This document shows, piece by piece, positions 40,733-49,542 of a DNA stretch of 64,000 nucleotides. Source of the DNA: Micromonospora avicenniae (GTDB lineage: Bacteria > Actinomycetota > Actinomycetes > Mycobacteriales > Micromonosporaceae); NCBI RefSeq assembly GCF_900156065.1, contig NZ_FTNF01000014.1, positions 62,001 to 126,000 on the forward strand, read 5' to 3'. The notes under the pieces were generated by a model, which saw only the letters and a list, made by a program, of their open reading frames with translations, was not told where the DNA came from and made no database searches. The position numbers were made by a program, and so were the translations under genes. The stretch's first letter is position 1; the number at the start of each line of letters is the position of its first letter.

Positions 40733-41854
40733 GTGCGGCAGGCGGCGCCATTGGCGAACGCGGCGGGACTGGTGGCGGGGTACGCCCTGGACAGGCTGCT
40801 CGGCGACCCGCGCCGCTGGCACCCGGTCGCGGGATACGGCCGCGCGGCCGGCGCGCTGGAGCGGCGCCTCTACCGCCCGGACCGGGGCGCGGGGGCCGCG
40901 TTCACCGCCCTGGCCGTCGGCGCGCCGGTGCTGCTCGGTGTGGCGGCGACTGCGGCCACCCGGCACCGGCCGATCGCTCGGGCGGCCCTCGTCGCGGCGG
41001 GCACCTGGACGGTGCTGGGCGGCCGCACGCTGCGGCACGAGGCCGAGGTGATGGGTCGGGCGCTGCGCGACGGCGACCTGCCGGCCGCCCGCCAGCGGCT
41101 GAGCCACCTCTGCGGTCGTGACCCGTCGAGCCTGGACGAGCCGGAGTTGGCGCGCGCAACCGTCGAGTCGGTCGCCGAGAACACCTCCGACGCGGTGGTC
41201 GCCCCGCTGATCTGGGGCGCGGTGGCGGGACTGCCCGGTCTGCTCGGCTACCGCGCGGCGAACACGCTCGACGCGATGGTGGGGCACCGCTCGCCCCGGT
41301 ACGCCCGGTTCGGCACGCCCGCCGCCCGGCTCGACGACCTGCTCAACCTGGTGCCGGCGCGGCTGACCGGGCTGCTCACCGTGGCCGTCGCCCCGCACGC
41401 GGACGGCGACCGCGAGCGGGCGTGGCGGGTGTGGCGGCGGGACCGCAACGACCACCCCAGCCCCAACGCCGGCCAGTGCGAGGCGGCGATGGCCGGGGCG
41501 CTCGGCGTACGACTCGGTGGACGCAACGTCTACTTCGGTCGGTCGGAGGTGCGGCCCTTCCTCGGCGACGGTCCACGTCCCGAAGCACAACACCTCGCCC
41601 GCACCGCCCGCATCTCCGGCGCGGTGGGGCTGCTCGCTCTCGCAGTGGCGGCTGCCTATCCGCTGACCGCCGGCCGGCTGGTCTCCGTTGCCGGCCGCCG
41701 GGTCCTGCGCACACTGCCACGGGCTGTGCGGCGCGTCGGCGCGCCGGTCGGCGCCCGTCCCGCACCGTCCGGCCCGGTGCGGGACGGGCGGGCCGGTGTT
41801 TCGCCTGCCGCCATCGTCGGCAGGGCGGCGGCCGGGCGCGGGTGGCGGCGATGA
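40733..41854 (+). CDS. cobD: Adenosylcobinamide-phosphate synthase
   Basis: This 373-residue membrane protein (CobD/CbiB) attaches aminopropanol to cobyric acid. Signatures are AGYALDRLLGDPRRWHPVAGYGR, ARATVESVAENTSDAVVAPLIWG and RDRNDHPSPNAGQCEAAMAGALGVRLGG. Several transmembrane helices are evident. The C-terminal about 60 residues are an extension rich in Arg/Pro. GTG at 40733 is preferred because GGAGG is 8 bases upstream. The stop overlaps cobQ by 4 bases. No cobalamin riboswitch is recognised upstream. Confidence 0.93.
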   Translation: MRQAAPLANAAGLVAGYALDRLLGDPRRWHPVAGYGRAAGALERRLYRPDRGAGAAFTALAVGAPVLLGVAATAATRHRPIARAALVAAGTWTVLGGRTLRHEAEVMGRALRDGDLPAARQRLSHLCGRDPSSLDEPELARATVESVAENTSDAVVAPLIWGAVAGLPGLLGYRAANTLDAMVGHRSPRYARFGTPAARLDDLLNLVPARLTGLLTVAVAPHADGDRERAWRVWRRDRNDHPSPNAGQCEAAMAGALGVRLGGRNVYFGRSEVRPFLGDGPRPEAQHLARTARISGAVGLLALAVAAAYPLTAGRLVSVAGRRVLRTLPRAVRRVGAPVGARPAPSGPVRDGRAGVSPAAIVGRAAAGRGWRR

Positions 41855-43392
41855 GTGGCGGGCTGCTGGTGGCCGGCACCACCTCCGACGCCGGCAAGAG
41901 TGTCCTCACCGCGGGAATCTGCCGCTGGTTGCACCGGCAGGGCGTGAAGGTGGCGCCGTTCAAGGCGCAGAACATGTCCAACAACTCGGCGGTGGTCGTC
42001 GGCCCGGACGGGCGGGGCGGTGAGATCGGCCGGGCCCAGGCGATGCAGGCCGCCGCCTGCGGGCTCGCCCCCGACCTGCGCTTCAATCCGGTGCTGCTGA
42101 AACCGGGCAGCGATCTGGCCAGCCAGGTGGTGCTGCTCGGCGAGGCGGTCGACACCGTCACCGCGGGCACCTTCCGCGAGCTGCGGCCCCGGCTGGCGGA
42201 GACCGCCTACGCGGCCCTCGCCGAGTTGCGAGCCGCGTACGACGTGGTCATCTGCGAGGGCGCCGGCAGCCCGGCCGAGATCAACCTGCGTGCCGGTGAC
42301 TACGTGAACATGGGGCTCGCCCGACACACCGGTTGGCCCGCCATCGTGGTCGGCGACATCGATCGCGGTGGCGTGTTCGCCTCCATGTTCGGCACGGTGG
42401 CGCTACTGGACCCGGCCGACCAGGCGTTGATCTCCGGCTTTGTGATCAACAAGTTCCGGGGCGACCTCGGTCTGCTCCGCCCCGGGCTGGACATGCTGCA
42501 CCGGGTCACCGGCCGCCCGACGTACGGGGTGCTGCCCTGGTCGCTCGACCTCTGGCTGGACGCCGAGGACTCGCTCGCGTACGGCCAGGTGCTCGGTCGA
42601 CCGGCCGCCCCGCACGGCACCGAATGGCTCGACGTGGCCGTGGTACGGCTGCCCCGGATCAGCAACGCCACCGACGTCGAGGCCCTCGCCACCGAGCCCG
42701 GCGTGCGGGTACGGCTCACCGTGGAGCCGGCCGAACTGGCCGCCGCCGACCTGGTCGTCCTGCCCGGCTCCAAGTCGACAGTGGCGGACCTCGCCTGGCT
42801 GCGCGAGACCGGTCTTGCCGACGCGGTGCTGGCCCACGCCGCAGCCGGAAAGCCGCTGCTCGGCATCTGCGGCGGTTTTCAGATGCTGGCCCGGTCGATC
42901 CACGACCCGGTGGAGAGCCGACTGGGCACCGTCCCCGGCCTCGGCGTGCTCCCGTTGGAGATCGGTTTCGAGCAGCGAAAGACCGTCCGGCAGTCGGTCG
43001 GCGCCGTGGGGCCCGGCCTGCCGGTACGCGGGTACGAGATCCATCACGGGTACGTGTCGTCGGCCGACCCGGCGGTCGCCCCGCTGATCACCTGCGCCGA
43101 CGGCAGCGGCGAGGGAATGGTGCTCGGCGCGGTGACCGGCACCCACTGGCACGGCGCCTTCGAGTCCGACGGGTTCCGTCGCCAATTCCTCACCGAGGCG
43201 GCTCGGCTCGCCGGGCGCCACGGATTCCGGGTCGCCGCCGACACATCCTTCGCGGCGGCGCGGGAACGCTCGCTGGACGTGCTCGGCGACCTCGTCGAGG
43301 AGCACCTGGACACCGACGCGCTCTGGCGTCTCATCGAGACCGGCCCGCCCCCGGGCCTCCCGTTCATACCGCCGGGCGCCCCGCCCGGATAG
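41851..43392 (+). CDS. cobQ: Cobyric acid synthase
   Basis: This 513-residue enzyme amidates four side chains of adenosyl-cobyrinic a,c-diamide. It has the dethiobiotin-synthetase-like domain with P-loop GTTSDAGKS at 9-17, FKAQNMSNNSAVV, CEGAGSPAEINLR, GDIDRGGVFASMFGT, and a class I glutaminase domain with C340 (PLLGICGGFQM) and GYEIHHGYV plus GTHWHGAFESDGFRR. All catalytic residues are intact, in contrast with the CobB-like protein at 49543. It is coupled to cobD by an ATGA overlap. Confidence 0.96.
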   Translation: MSGGLLVAGTTSDAGKSVLTAGICRWLHRQGVKVAPFKAQNMSNNSAVVVGPDGRGGEIGRAQAMQAAACGLAPDLRFNPVLLKPGSDLASQVVLLGEAVDTVTAGTFRELRPRLAETAYAALAELRAAYDVVICEGAGSPAEINLRAGDYVNMGLARHTGWPAIVVGDIDRGGVFASMFGTVALLDPADQALISGFVINKFRGDLGLLRPGLDMLHRVTGRPTYGVLPWSLDLWLDAEDSLAYGQVLGRPAAPHGTEWLDVAVVRLPRISNATDVEALATEPGVRVRLTVEPAELAAADLVVLPGSKSTVADLAWLRETGLADAVLAHAAAGKPLLGICGGFQMLARSIHDPVESRLGTVPGLGVLPLEIGFEQRKTVRQSVGAVGPGLPVRGYEIHHGYVSSADPAVAPLITCADGSGEGMVLGAVTGTHWHGAFESDGFRRQFLTEAARLAGRHGFRVAADTSFAAARERSLDVLGDLVEEHLDTDALWRLIETGPPPGLPFIPPGAPPG

Positions 43393-43419
43393 GAGCGGAC
43401 GCGGCGGCGGCGAGACAGG

Positions 43420-43821
43420 TCAGGGGCGTACGTCGGCGGGGTGCTCGGAGAGGGGCAGGCCGGCGGAGATCCAGCCCTGGACGCCGCCGATCATGTCGGT
43501 CGCCCGCCGCAGCCCCAGCGCCTGCAAGCTCGCCGCCGCGAGACTGGAGCTGTAGCCGTGCCGGCACACCACCACGATCTCCCGGTCGTAGCCGGTGGCC
43601 TCCGGGATGCGCCAGGGGCTCGCCGGGTCGAGCCGCCACTCCAGCACCGTCCGATCGACGACTATCGCGCCGGGCAGGTCGCCCTGCTCCCGGCGATGGC
43701 GTTCGGTGCGGGTGTCGATCAGCAGCGCACCGCCACGCACCGCCTCGACGGTCTCGTGCGGGGTCAACCGTTGCAGCCCGGAGCGGGCCTGTTCCAGCAG
43801 GGCCTCGACGCCGGGGCTCAT
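43420..43821 (-). CDS. Rhodanese-like domain protein
   Basis: This 133-residue protein is a single rhodanese domain: RLTPHETVEAVRGGALLIDTRTERHRREQGDLPGAIVVDRT and active-site loop VVCRHGYSSS with the catalytic cysteine, then ATDMIGGVQGWISAGLPL. It would transfer sulfane sulfur or act as a phosphatase-like module; the acceptor is unknown. The start (ATG 43821 or GTG 43824) is a few bases after a GGAGG. It is convergent with cobQ. Confidence 0.88.
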   Translation of the reverse strand: MSPGVEALLEQARSGLQRLTPHETVEAVRGGALLIDTRTERHRREQGDLPGAIVVDRTVLEWRLDPASPWRIPEATGYDREIVVVCRHGYSSSLAAASLQALGLRRATDMIGGVQGWISAGLPLSEHPADVRP

Positions 43822-44407
43822 CACGTCACGGAGCACCTCCCGATCATGCCCAGCCACAGGATGCCCCGCCGGGCGAACAGATCGGCGCCAACCGGCGGGT
43901 GACGTGATTCCCCCGGACGTGACAGGTGGTCGCCGATCCGGTACTCCGAACGGGGACGCGACCGGCCGGGAGCGTGCACACGGACCATTACTGCCCGCGA
44001 TGTAGCGGAGCGTTACTGGCCGCCGAGTGCAGTGCTTGCCCCTTCCGATGCTTTGCTCTGCACCCGCGGACGCACCACCGCCGTGAACTGCTGAAACGCG
44101 GGATGGTTGCCGAGGGGGTTTTCGAGCCGGAGTGACGAAGCGTGTTCGGTGCGTATTGGGGTGCAGAGCAAAGGGAGCGAGGAGGGGTGCCGGCTGCGGC
44201 CCGCACAGTGACGTCGCGTGACGACTGGCGGCCGAACTGATGCGGGTCGGCCGCCAACCCGCGTCAGCCCACGCGCCAACCCACGCCAACCCGCGTCAGC
44301 CCGCCGGGAGCCCACCGGGAGCCCGAACCCGCCCCGCATACTGGCGCGGTGCCGCGCATCCGACCCGCCCACCCGCGCCGGTGGACCGCGCACTCGGGTA
44401 CGCCGGC
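43822..44407. other. 586-base region with inverted repeat and C-rich repeats
   Basis: A perfect 15-base inverted repeat (44051-44065 with 44159-44173) spans about 93 bases. A GTG frame at 43974-44135 encodes a 53-residue peptide with CPRCSGALLAAECSACPFRC, which resembles a zinc ribbon, but it has no usable ribosome binding site and its C-terminus contains one arm. Positions 44240-44320 carry imperfect repeats of CAACCCGCGTCAGCCC. No gene is confidently supported. Confidence 0.5.
44051..44173. repeat. Long-range inverted repeat with 15-base arms
   Basis: CTTTGCTCTGCACCC (44051-44065) is perfectly complementary to 44159-44173, separated by 93 bases. The arms have no relation to a terminator of an adjacent gene. 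It could be a MITE-like unit, a remnant, or a fold in a small RNA. Confidence 0.6.
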
Positions 44408-45034
44408 ATGACGCCGGTTGCGGTCGTCGAGGCGTACGCCGAACTGGCCCGGCGGGTGCTCGCCGGTCCGGCGCGACTGGGGCGTACCCGGATGGTGGCG
44501 ATCGACGGGCCGAGTGGCGCGGGCAAGAGCCGGTTCGCGGCGCACCTCGCGGACGCCCTCACCGCACTGCACGGTGATGCCCGGCCGCCCGTGGTGCACA
44601 CCGACGACCTGCTCGACGGCTGGGACGATCAGCTCACCTTCTGGACCCGGCTCGAGGCGCGGGTGCTGGCGCCGCTGCGCGCCGGTAGGGCGGGCGCGTA
44701 CCACCGGTACAGCTGGGTCCGGCGCAGCTTCCTGCCCGACGCGGTGCCGGTGCCGGTCGGCCCGGTGCTGATCGTCGAGGGGGTGAGCGCGGCACGGGCG
44801 GCGGCACGGCCGGAGCTGACCCTGGCCGTCTTCGTCACCGCGCCGGCGCCGTTGCGGCTGGCCCGTGCGGTCGCTCGGGACGGTCCGGAGATCCTGCCCG
44901 AGCTGCGTCGCTGGCACGCCGGCGAGTCGGCGCACTTCGCCGCCGACGGTACGGCCGAGCACGCCGACCTGGTGGTCGACGGCGCGCCGGGGCTGCCGCA
45001 CGATCGCACCCGCTACTACGTTCGGCTCGGCTGA
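44408..45034 (+). CDS. Uridine kinase-like P-loop kinase
   Basis: This 208-residue kinase has a P-loop VAIDGPSGAGKSRFAAHL at about 30-47, TDDLLDGWDDQLTFWTRLE at about 67-85 and YDW/YSWVRRSFLP region resembling uridine kinase/phosphoribulokinase family members. No LID lysine set is obvious, and the substrate is unknown. The ATG at 44408 opens the conserved sequence; no ribosome binding site is clear. It is followed by a 30-base tandem repeat and then the M20 peptidase gene. Confidence 0.75.
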   Translation: MTPVAVVEAYAELARRVLAGPARLGRTRMVAIDGPSGAGKSRFAAHLADALTALHGDARPPVVHTDDLLDGWDDQLTFWTRLEARVLAPLRAGRAGAYHRYSWVRRSFLPDAVPVPVGPVLIVEGVSAARAAARPELTLAVFVTAPAPLRLARAVARDGPEILPELRRWHAGESAHFAADGTAEHADLVVDGAPGLPHDRTRYYVRLG

Positions 45035-45041
45035 CCGGGCC

Positions 45042-45101
45042 GGCCCGGCCGCGCCGACGGCGCCGGCCACCGGCCCGGCCGAGCCGACGGCGCCGGCCAC
45101 C
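45042..45101. repeat. Two tandem 30-base repeats
   Basis: A 30-base GC-only unit (45042-45071) is repeated at 45072-45101 with one mismatch between the P-loop kinase and the M20 peptidase gene. It is a recent duplication of unknown role. Confidence 0.7.
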
Positions 45102-45154
45102 GGCTTCGCGGCCCAGGCGGCAGGCCGCCGTAAGGCCGGAATACGATGCCGGTC

Positions 45155-46516
45155 ATGACCACACCGATCATGTCCGAGTCCGAGGTGCGGGCCGCCGTCG
45201 AGCGGGAGCTGCCCGGCGTCCGCGCCGACCTGGAACGCCTCGTCCGCATCCCCGGCATCGCGTTCGACGGCTTCGACCACTCGCACGTGGAGCGCTCCGC
45301 CGAGGCGGTGGCCGAGCTGCTGCGCGGCTGCGGCCTGGACGTGAAGATCGCACGTTCCGGCGGGCAGCCGGCGGTGATCGGGAAGAAGGCGGCCCCGCCC
45401 GGCGCGCCGACTGTGCTCCTCTACGCGCACCACGACGTGCAGCCGGTCGGCGACCTCTCACTGTGGGAGTCGGACCCGTTCGAGCCGGTCGAGCGGGACG
45501 GCCGGCTCTACGGCCGGGGCGCGGCGGACGACAAGGCCGGCATCATGGCGCACGTGGCGGCGCTGCGCGCGTACGGTGACCGCCTTCCGGTCGGCGTGGT
45601 CCTGTTCATCGAGGGCGAGGAGGAGTACGGCTCCGACTCGCTGGAGCGGCTGCTCGAGGAGCACCGCGACGAGATCGCCTCGGACGTCATCGTGATCGCC
45701 GACTCCGGCAACTGGGACGTCGGCGTACCGGCGCTGACCACCTCGCTGCGCGGCATCGTGAACTGCTTCGTCGAGGTGCGGACGCTGGGGCAGGCCGTGC
45801 ACAGCGGCATGTTCGGCGGACCGGTCCCGGACGCGCTGACCACCCTGGTGCGGCTGCTCGCCACGCTGCACACCGACGCCGGTGACGTCGCCGTCGAGGG
45901 GCTGGTCGGCCACGAGGGCGCGACGGTCGACTACCCGGAGGACCGGATCCGCGCCGAGGCCGGCGTCGTCGAGGGCGTGGAGTTCATCGGCACCGGCCGG
46001 CTCACCGACCGGCTCTGGACCAAGCCGGCCCTGTCCGTGCTCGGCATCGACGCGCCGGCCACCGGGGAGGCGCCGAACGCGTTGGTGCCGTCCGCGAAGG
46101 CCAAGCTCAGCGTCCGGCTCGCGCCCGGCGACGACCGGAAGCGGGCGTACGAGGCGGTCCGCACCCACCTGGAGAAGCACGCGCCCTGGGGCGCCCAGGT
46201 GACGGTCACCTTCGAACACGACGGGGACCCGTGCGTGATCGACGCGACCGGGCCGATGTTCGATGCCGCTCGGTCGGCCTTCCGCGAAGCCTGGGACGGT
46301 ACCGACCCGGTCGACATCGGTGTGGGCGGCTCGATCCCGTTCATCGCCACGTTCCAGGAGATGTTCCCTCAGGCCGCGATCCTGGTGACCGGTGTGGAGG
46401 ACCCGCACGCCCGGGCGCACGGGCCGAACGAGAGCCTGCACCTGGGCGAGTTCGCCCGGGTCTGCCTCGCCGAGGCGCTGCTGCTCGGCAAGGTCGCGGA
46501 GGCGGCCCGAAGCTAG
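45155..46516 (+). CDS. M20 family dipeptidase
   Basis: This 453-residue metallopeptidase has the dizinc motifs: YAHHDVQPVGD (H92/H93, D94) at 90-100, LYGRGAADDKAGIMAH (D125/D126), EGEEEYGSDS (catalytic and metal Glu) near 148 and GPNESLHLGEFA near 430. It resembles PepV/carnosinase-like dipeptidases. TACGAT (45142-45147) lies exactly 7 bases before ATG 45155, so the start is there and the mRNA is leaderless. The substrate is probably a dipeptide or related. Confidence 0.92.
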   Translation: MTTPIMSESEVRAAVERELPGVRADLERLVRIPGIAFDGFDHSHVERSAEAVAELLRGCGLDVKIARSGGQPAVIGKKAAPPGAPTVLLYAHHDVQPVGDLSLWESDPFEPVERDGRLYGRGAADDKAGIMAHVAALRAYGDRLPVGVVLFIEGEEEYGSDSLERLLEEHRDEIASDVIVIADSGNWDVGVPALTTSLRGIVNCFVEVRTLGQAVHSGMFGGPVPDALTTLVRLLATLHTDAGDVAVEGLVGHEGATVDYPEDRIRAEAGVVEGVEFIGTGRLTDRLWTKPALSVLGIDAPATGEAPNALVPSAKAKLSVRLAPGDDRKRAYEAVRTHLEKHAPWGAQVTVTFEHDGDPCVIDATGPMFDAARSAFREAWDGTDPVDIGVGGSIPFIATFQEMFPQAAILVTGVEDPHARAHGPNESLHLGEFARVCLAEALLLGKVAEAARS

Positions 46517-46598
46517 GGCGTGCGTCGAAACCGTAACGGCGCGGTCGATTCTGGACTTTACGGCGTGTCGCACGCGCAACTGGTATAGCCTTTCGAAC

Positions 46599-46805
46599 AT
46601 GAGTACGAACGAGGTGATGGCCCGGTTGCAGGCCGCCGTCAGCGCTCTGGGGGACGTCGACGTCTCCGCGTGGCCCGAGGACACGCTCAAGGAACAGCTC
46701 GGTGAGCTCTCCGCAGCTCTGGTCGCACTCGACTCGATGCTCACCCGGGTCGCCGATGAGGTCCGCGCGCGTGGGCTCCGGATCGAGGAGCCCGTCCCGG
46801 CCTGA
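46599..46805 (+). CDS. Small helical hypothetical protein
   Basis: This 68-residue acidic helical protein (MSTNEVMARLQAAVSALGDVD ... LSAALVALDSMLTRVADEVRARGLRIEEP) has a heptad-like pattern resembling the N-terminal helix of DUF222/HNH proteins but is much shorter. TAGCCT (46586-46591) is exactly 7 bases before the ATG, giving a leaderless promoter. The function is unknown. Confidence 0.65.
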   Translation: MSTNEVMARLQAAVSALGDVDVSAWPEDTLKEQLGELSAALVALDSMLTRVADEVRARGLRIEEPVPA

Positions 46806-46927
46806 CCACGCGGCTCCGCCGGCACCGGGGCGCCGCCCGCCCCGGCCGGCGGGGCCGCGGGTGGTTCGTCAGCTCCCGGGCACGGCAATGCCCGGGTGGT
46901 GTCGGAGGTGGCTGGCAGGATGAACCC

Positions 46928-48511
46928 GTGCGGTTCCTCGATCTGGCAGCCACCTCCGCCGCCGTGGCCGCCACCAGCGGCCGGCGGGCCAAGGTGGAGC
47001 TGCTGGCCGGCGCGCTGCGGGCGCTCGACCCGCCCGAGGTGCCGGCGGGCGCCGGTTGGCTCGCCGGCGAACTGCGGCAGCGCCAGACCGGTGTGGGCTA
47101 CGCGAGCCTTCGCGACCTCCCGCCGCCCGCCGCCGAACCGACGTTGACGGTGGCCGCCGTCGACGCGGAGATCGACCGGATCGCGGCGGTGCACGGCCCC
47201 GGTTCGCAGGCCCGCCGCCGGGCGCTGCTCGGTGCGCTCTACGCCGCGGCCACGGCCGAGGAGCAACGCCTGCTGACCGGTCTGTTCAGCGGCGAACTGC
47301 GCCAGGGTGCCCAGGCCGGGCTGCTCGCGGACGCGATCGCCCGGGCCGCCGAGGTGCCGGTGACGGCCGTCCGCAGGGCTCTGCTGCTCTCCGGTGACCT
47401 GCGCACGGTCGCGGTGGCCGCGCTCGACGGGGGCGCTGCGGCGCTGGCCGGGTTCGGTCTCCAGGTGGGGCGCCCGCTGGCCCCGATGCTGGCGCAGAGC
47501 GCGCCCTCGGTCGACGAGGCGCTCACCGCGACCGGCACGCCCGCGGTGGTCGACGTCAAGCTCGACGGCATCAGGATCCAGGTTCACCGTTCCGGCGAGG
47601 ACATCGCCGTGTTCACGCGCAGCCTCGACGAGATCACCTCCCGGGTGCCGGAGGTGGTGGCCGCGGTGCGCGCCCTGCCGGCCCGGGAGCTGGTCCTCGA
47701 CGGCGAGGCGATCGGGCTCGACGAGGCCGGGCGGCCCCTGCCGTTCCAGCAGACCTCGAGCCGCGCCGCCCGGCGCACCACACCGAGCACCTCCGGCCGT
47801 ACACCGGTCGCCCCCGCGGTACTCGCCGCAGCCGAGACCACCGGCCAGGCGGTGCTGACGCCGTACTTCTTCGACCTGCTGCACCTCGACGGCGACGATC
47901 TGATCGACCTGCCCGGCCGGGACCGCTGGGCCGCGCTGGCCGGTGCGGTCGACGAGTCGCTGCTGGTGGGCCGGGTGCTGGTCGACGACGCGGAACAGGC
48001 GGGCGCGGCGTTCGCGGCGGCGATCGAAGCCGGCCAGGAGGGGGTGGTGGTCAAGGCGCCGGACGCTCCCTACGACGCCGGCCGGCGCGGCGCCGCGTGG
48101 GTCAAGGTCAAGCCCCGGCACACGCTCGACCTGGTGGTGCTCGCCGTCGAATGGGGCAGCGGCCGGCGCCAGGGCTGGCTGTCCAACCTCCACCTGGGGG
48201 CCCGCGACCCGCGCACCGGTGAGTTCGTGATGCTCGGCAAGACGTTCAAGGGACTCACCGACGAGTTGCTGCGCTGGCAGACCGAGCGGTTCCTCGACCT
48301 GGCCGTGGAGAAGGGCGACTGGGTGGTTCGCGTTCGCCCCGAGCAGGTCGTCGAGGTCGCCTTCGACGGGGTGCAGACCAGCTCCCGCTACCCGGGTGGG
48401 ATGGCGCTGCGCTTCGCCCGGGTGGTGCGCTACCGCACGGACAAGACGGCCGCCGAGGCGGACACCATCGACGCGGTCCGGGCGATCCACGCCGGTCGCC
48501 CCACCGCCTGA
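46928..48511 (+). CDS. ATP-dependent DNA ligase
   Basis: This 527-residue ligase has an N-terminal DNA-binding domain (about 1-190), the nucleotidyltransferase motif K211-LDG-I-R (VVDVKLDGIRIQV), VLDGEAIGLDE, GQEGVVVKAPDAPYDAGRRG and WVKVKPRH for motifs III-V, and a C-terminal OB fold. It is the LigB-type ATP-dependent ligase found in actinobacteria besides NAD-dependent LigA, probably for repair. The GTG start has CAGGAT 6 bases upstream. It is convergent with SURF1. Confidence 0.94.
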   Translation: MRFLDLAATSAAVAATSGRRAKVELLAGALRALDPPEVPAGAGWLAGELRQRQTGVGYASLRDLPPPAAEPTLTVAAVDAEIDRIAAVHGPGSQARRRALLGALYAAATAEEQRLLTGLFSGELRQGAQAGLLADAIARAAEVPVTAVRRALLLSGDLRTVAVAALDGGAAALAGFGLQVGRPLAPMLAQSAPSVDEALTATGTPAVVDVKLDGIRIQVHRSGEDIAVFTRSLDEITSRVPEVVAAVRALPARELVLDGEAIGLDEAGRPLPFQQTSSRAARRTTPSTSGRTPVAPAVLAAAETTGQAVLTPYFFDLLHLDGDDLIDLPGRDRWAALAGAVDESLLVGRVLVDDAEQAGAAFAAAIEAGQEGVVVKAPDAPYDAGRRGAAWVKVKPRHTLDLVVLAVEWGSGRRQGWLSNLHLGARDPRTGEFVMLGKTFKGLTDELLRWQTERFLDLAVEKGDWVVRVRPEQVVEVAFDGVQTSSRYPGGMALRFARVVRYRTDKTAAEADTIDAVRAIHAGRPTA

Positions 48512-48556
48512 GCATCGGGGCCTGCGCCCGCCGGCGCGCCGAGCGCGGGCCTGCCC

Positions 48557-49372
48557 TCAGACCGGGGTGCTCGGCACCGGCTCGGCGGCCCGGTCGACCG
48601 GCCGTTTGTCGAGGCCGGCGGCCCTCCGAGCCTCCCGGCGAGCCGCCCAGCCGTAGGCGAACAGCGTCATCACGGCGAAGAGCCACCACTGCACGATGTA
48701 GCCGAGGTTCTGCCAGTTGTTGGTGTGCCCCACCGGTACCGCGATGAAGGTCCGGTCGGCCTGCGGGGTCTGCTCGTCCAGCAGCACGTACGCGCCGTAG
48801 ACCGGGTACGGCAACTCGTGGGCCAGTCGCGGGACGGCGATCCGGCGGGTCTCCAACCGCCCGTCGAGCCGTTCGACCGCGCCGGGACGGCTCTCACTCT
48901 CGTGCACCCGGCCGACCACCGTCACGTCGCCGGTGGGGGCGGCGGGCACCTCGGGCCGTGCGGTCGCCCCGCCCGGCGCCGGCGGGATCCAGCCCCGGTC
49001 CACCAGCACCGCGCTGCCGTCGGGCAGTACGAGCGGCGTGAGCACCTCGAACCCGACCCGGCTGTCCACCGTGCGACCGCGGACCAGCACCGTGTTCGTC
49101 GCGTCGTACCGGCCGGTGACGGTGACCCGGGTGTAGACCTTCTCCTCGGCCGGAGCGGGACCGGCCGTGCCCGCTCCGCCCGTGGGGGCGGGCAGCGCGT
49201 CGCGCAACGGCGCCGGGGTCATCCGCTGGCCCGCGTCGATCCGCTCGTTGATCTCGGTGCGTCCCCGGTAGCGGTCCAGCTGCCAGTTACCCAGGAACAC
49301 CATCACCACGGCGGCGACCAGGGCCAGCGCCAGGTAGCCGAGCCAGCGCGGAGTCAGCAGGAACCGGTACAC
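48557..49372 (-). CDS. SURF1 family cytochrome oxidase assembly protein
   Basis: This 271-residue SURF1-family protein has an N-terminal transmembrane helix (about 12-30, LALALVAAVVMVFLGNWQ) followed by RYRGRTEINER, an extracytoplasmic domain with GRYDATNTVLVRGR and DGSAVLVDRGWIPP, and a second helix (about 225-245, NWQNLGYIVQWWLFAVMTLF). SURF1 assists heme a insertion and assembly of cytochrome aa3 oxidase. GTG at 49372 is chosen because TAGCCT (49380-49385) is 7 bases upstream (leaderless). Confidence 0.9.
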   Translation of the reverse strand: MYRFLLTPRWLGYLALALVAAVVMVFLGNWQLDRYRGRTEINERIDAGQRMTPAPLRDALPAPTGGAGTAGPAPAEEKVYTRVTVTGRYDATNTVLVRGRTVDSRVGFEVLTPLVLPDGSAVLVDRGWIPPAPGGATARPEVPAAPTGDVTVVGRVHESESRPGAVERLDGRLETRRIAVPRLAHELPYPVYGAYVLLDEQTPQADRTFIAVPVGHTNNWQNLGYIVQWWLFAVMTLFAYGWAARREARRAAGLDKRPVDRAAEPVPSTPV

Positions 49373-49542
49373 AGCCACGAGGCTACCCGTATGACCGGCA
49401 CCACTGCCCGCGATGGTCCGGCTGCGGGGCGCGACAGGTCCGTTGCGTGTCGCTCTTCCATCGGTGTGGGCCGGTATCGTCACCGGGCGAACCGCTCCCA
49501 CGGGCCCGCAGCCGCGTACCCGCCGCACGCGAGGAGTCGATG

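Noticed and set aside
43974..44135. 53-residue zinc-ribbon-like small gene
   Set aside because: Suggestive cysteines, but no spaced ribosome binding site, no promoter, and one repeat arm lies inside the frame; kept only as a note in the intergenic entry.
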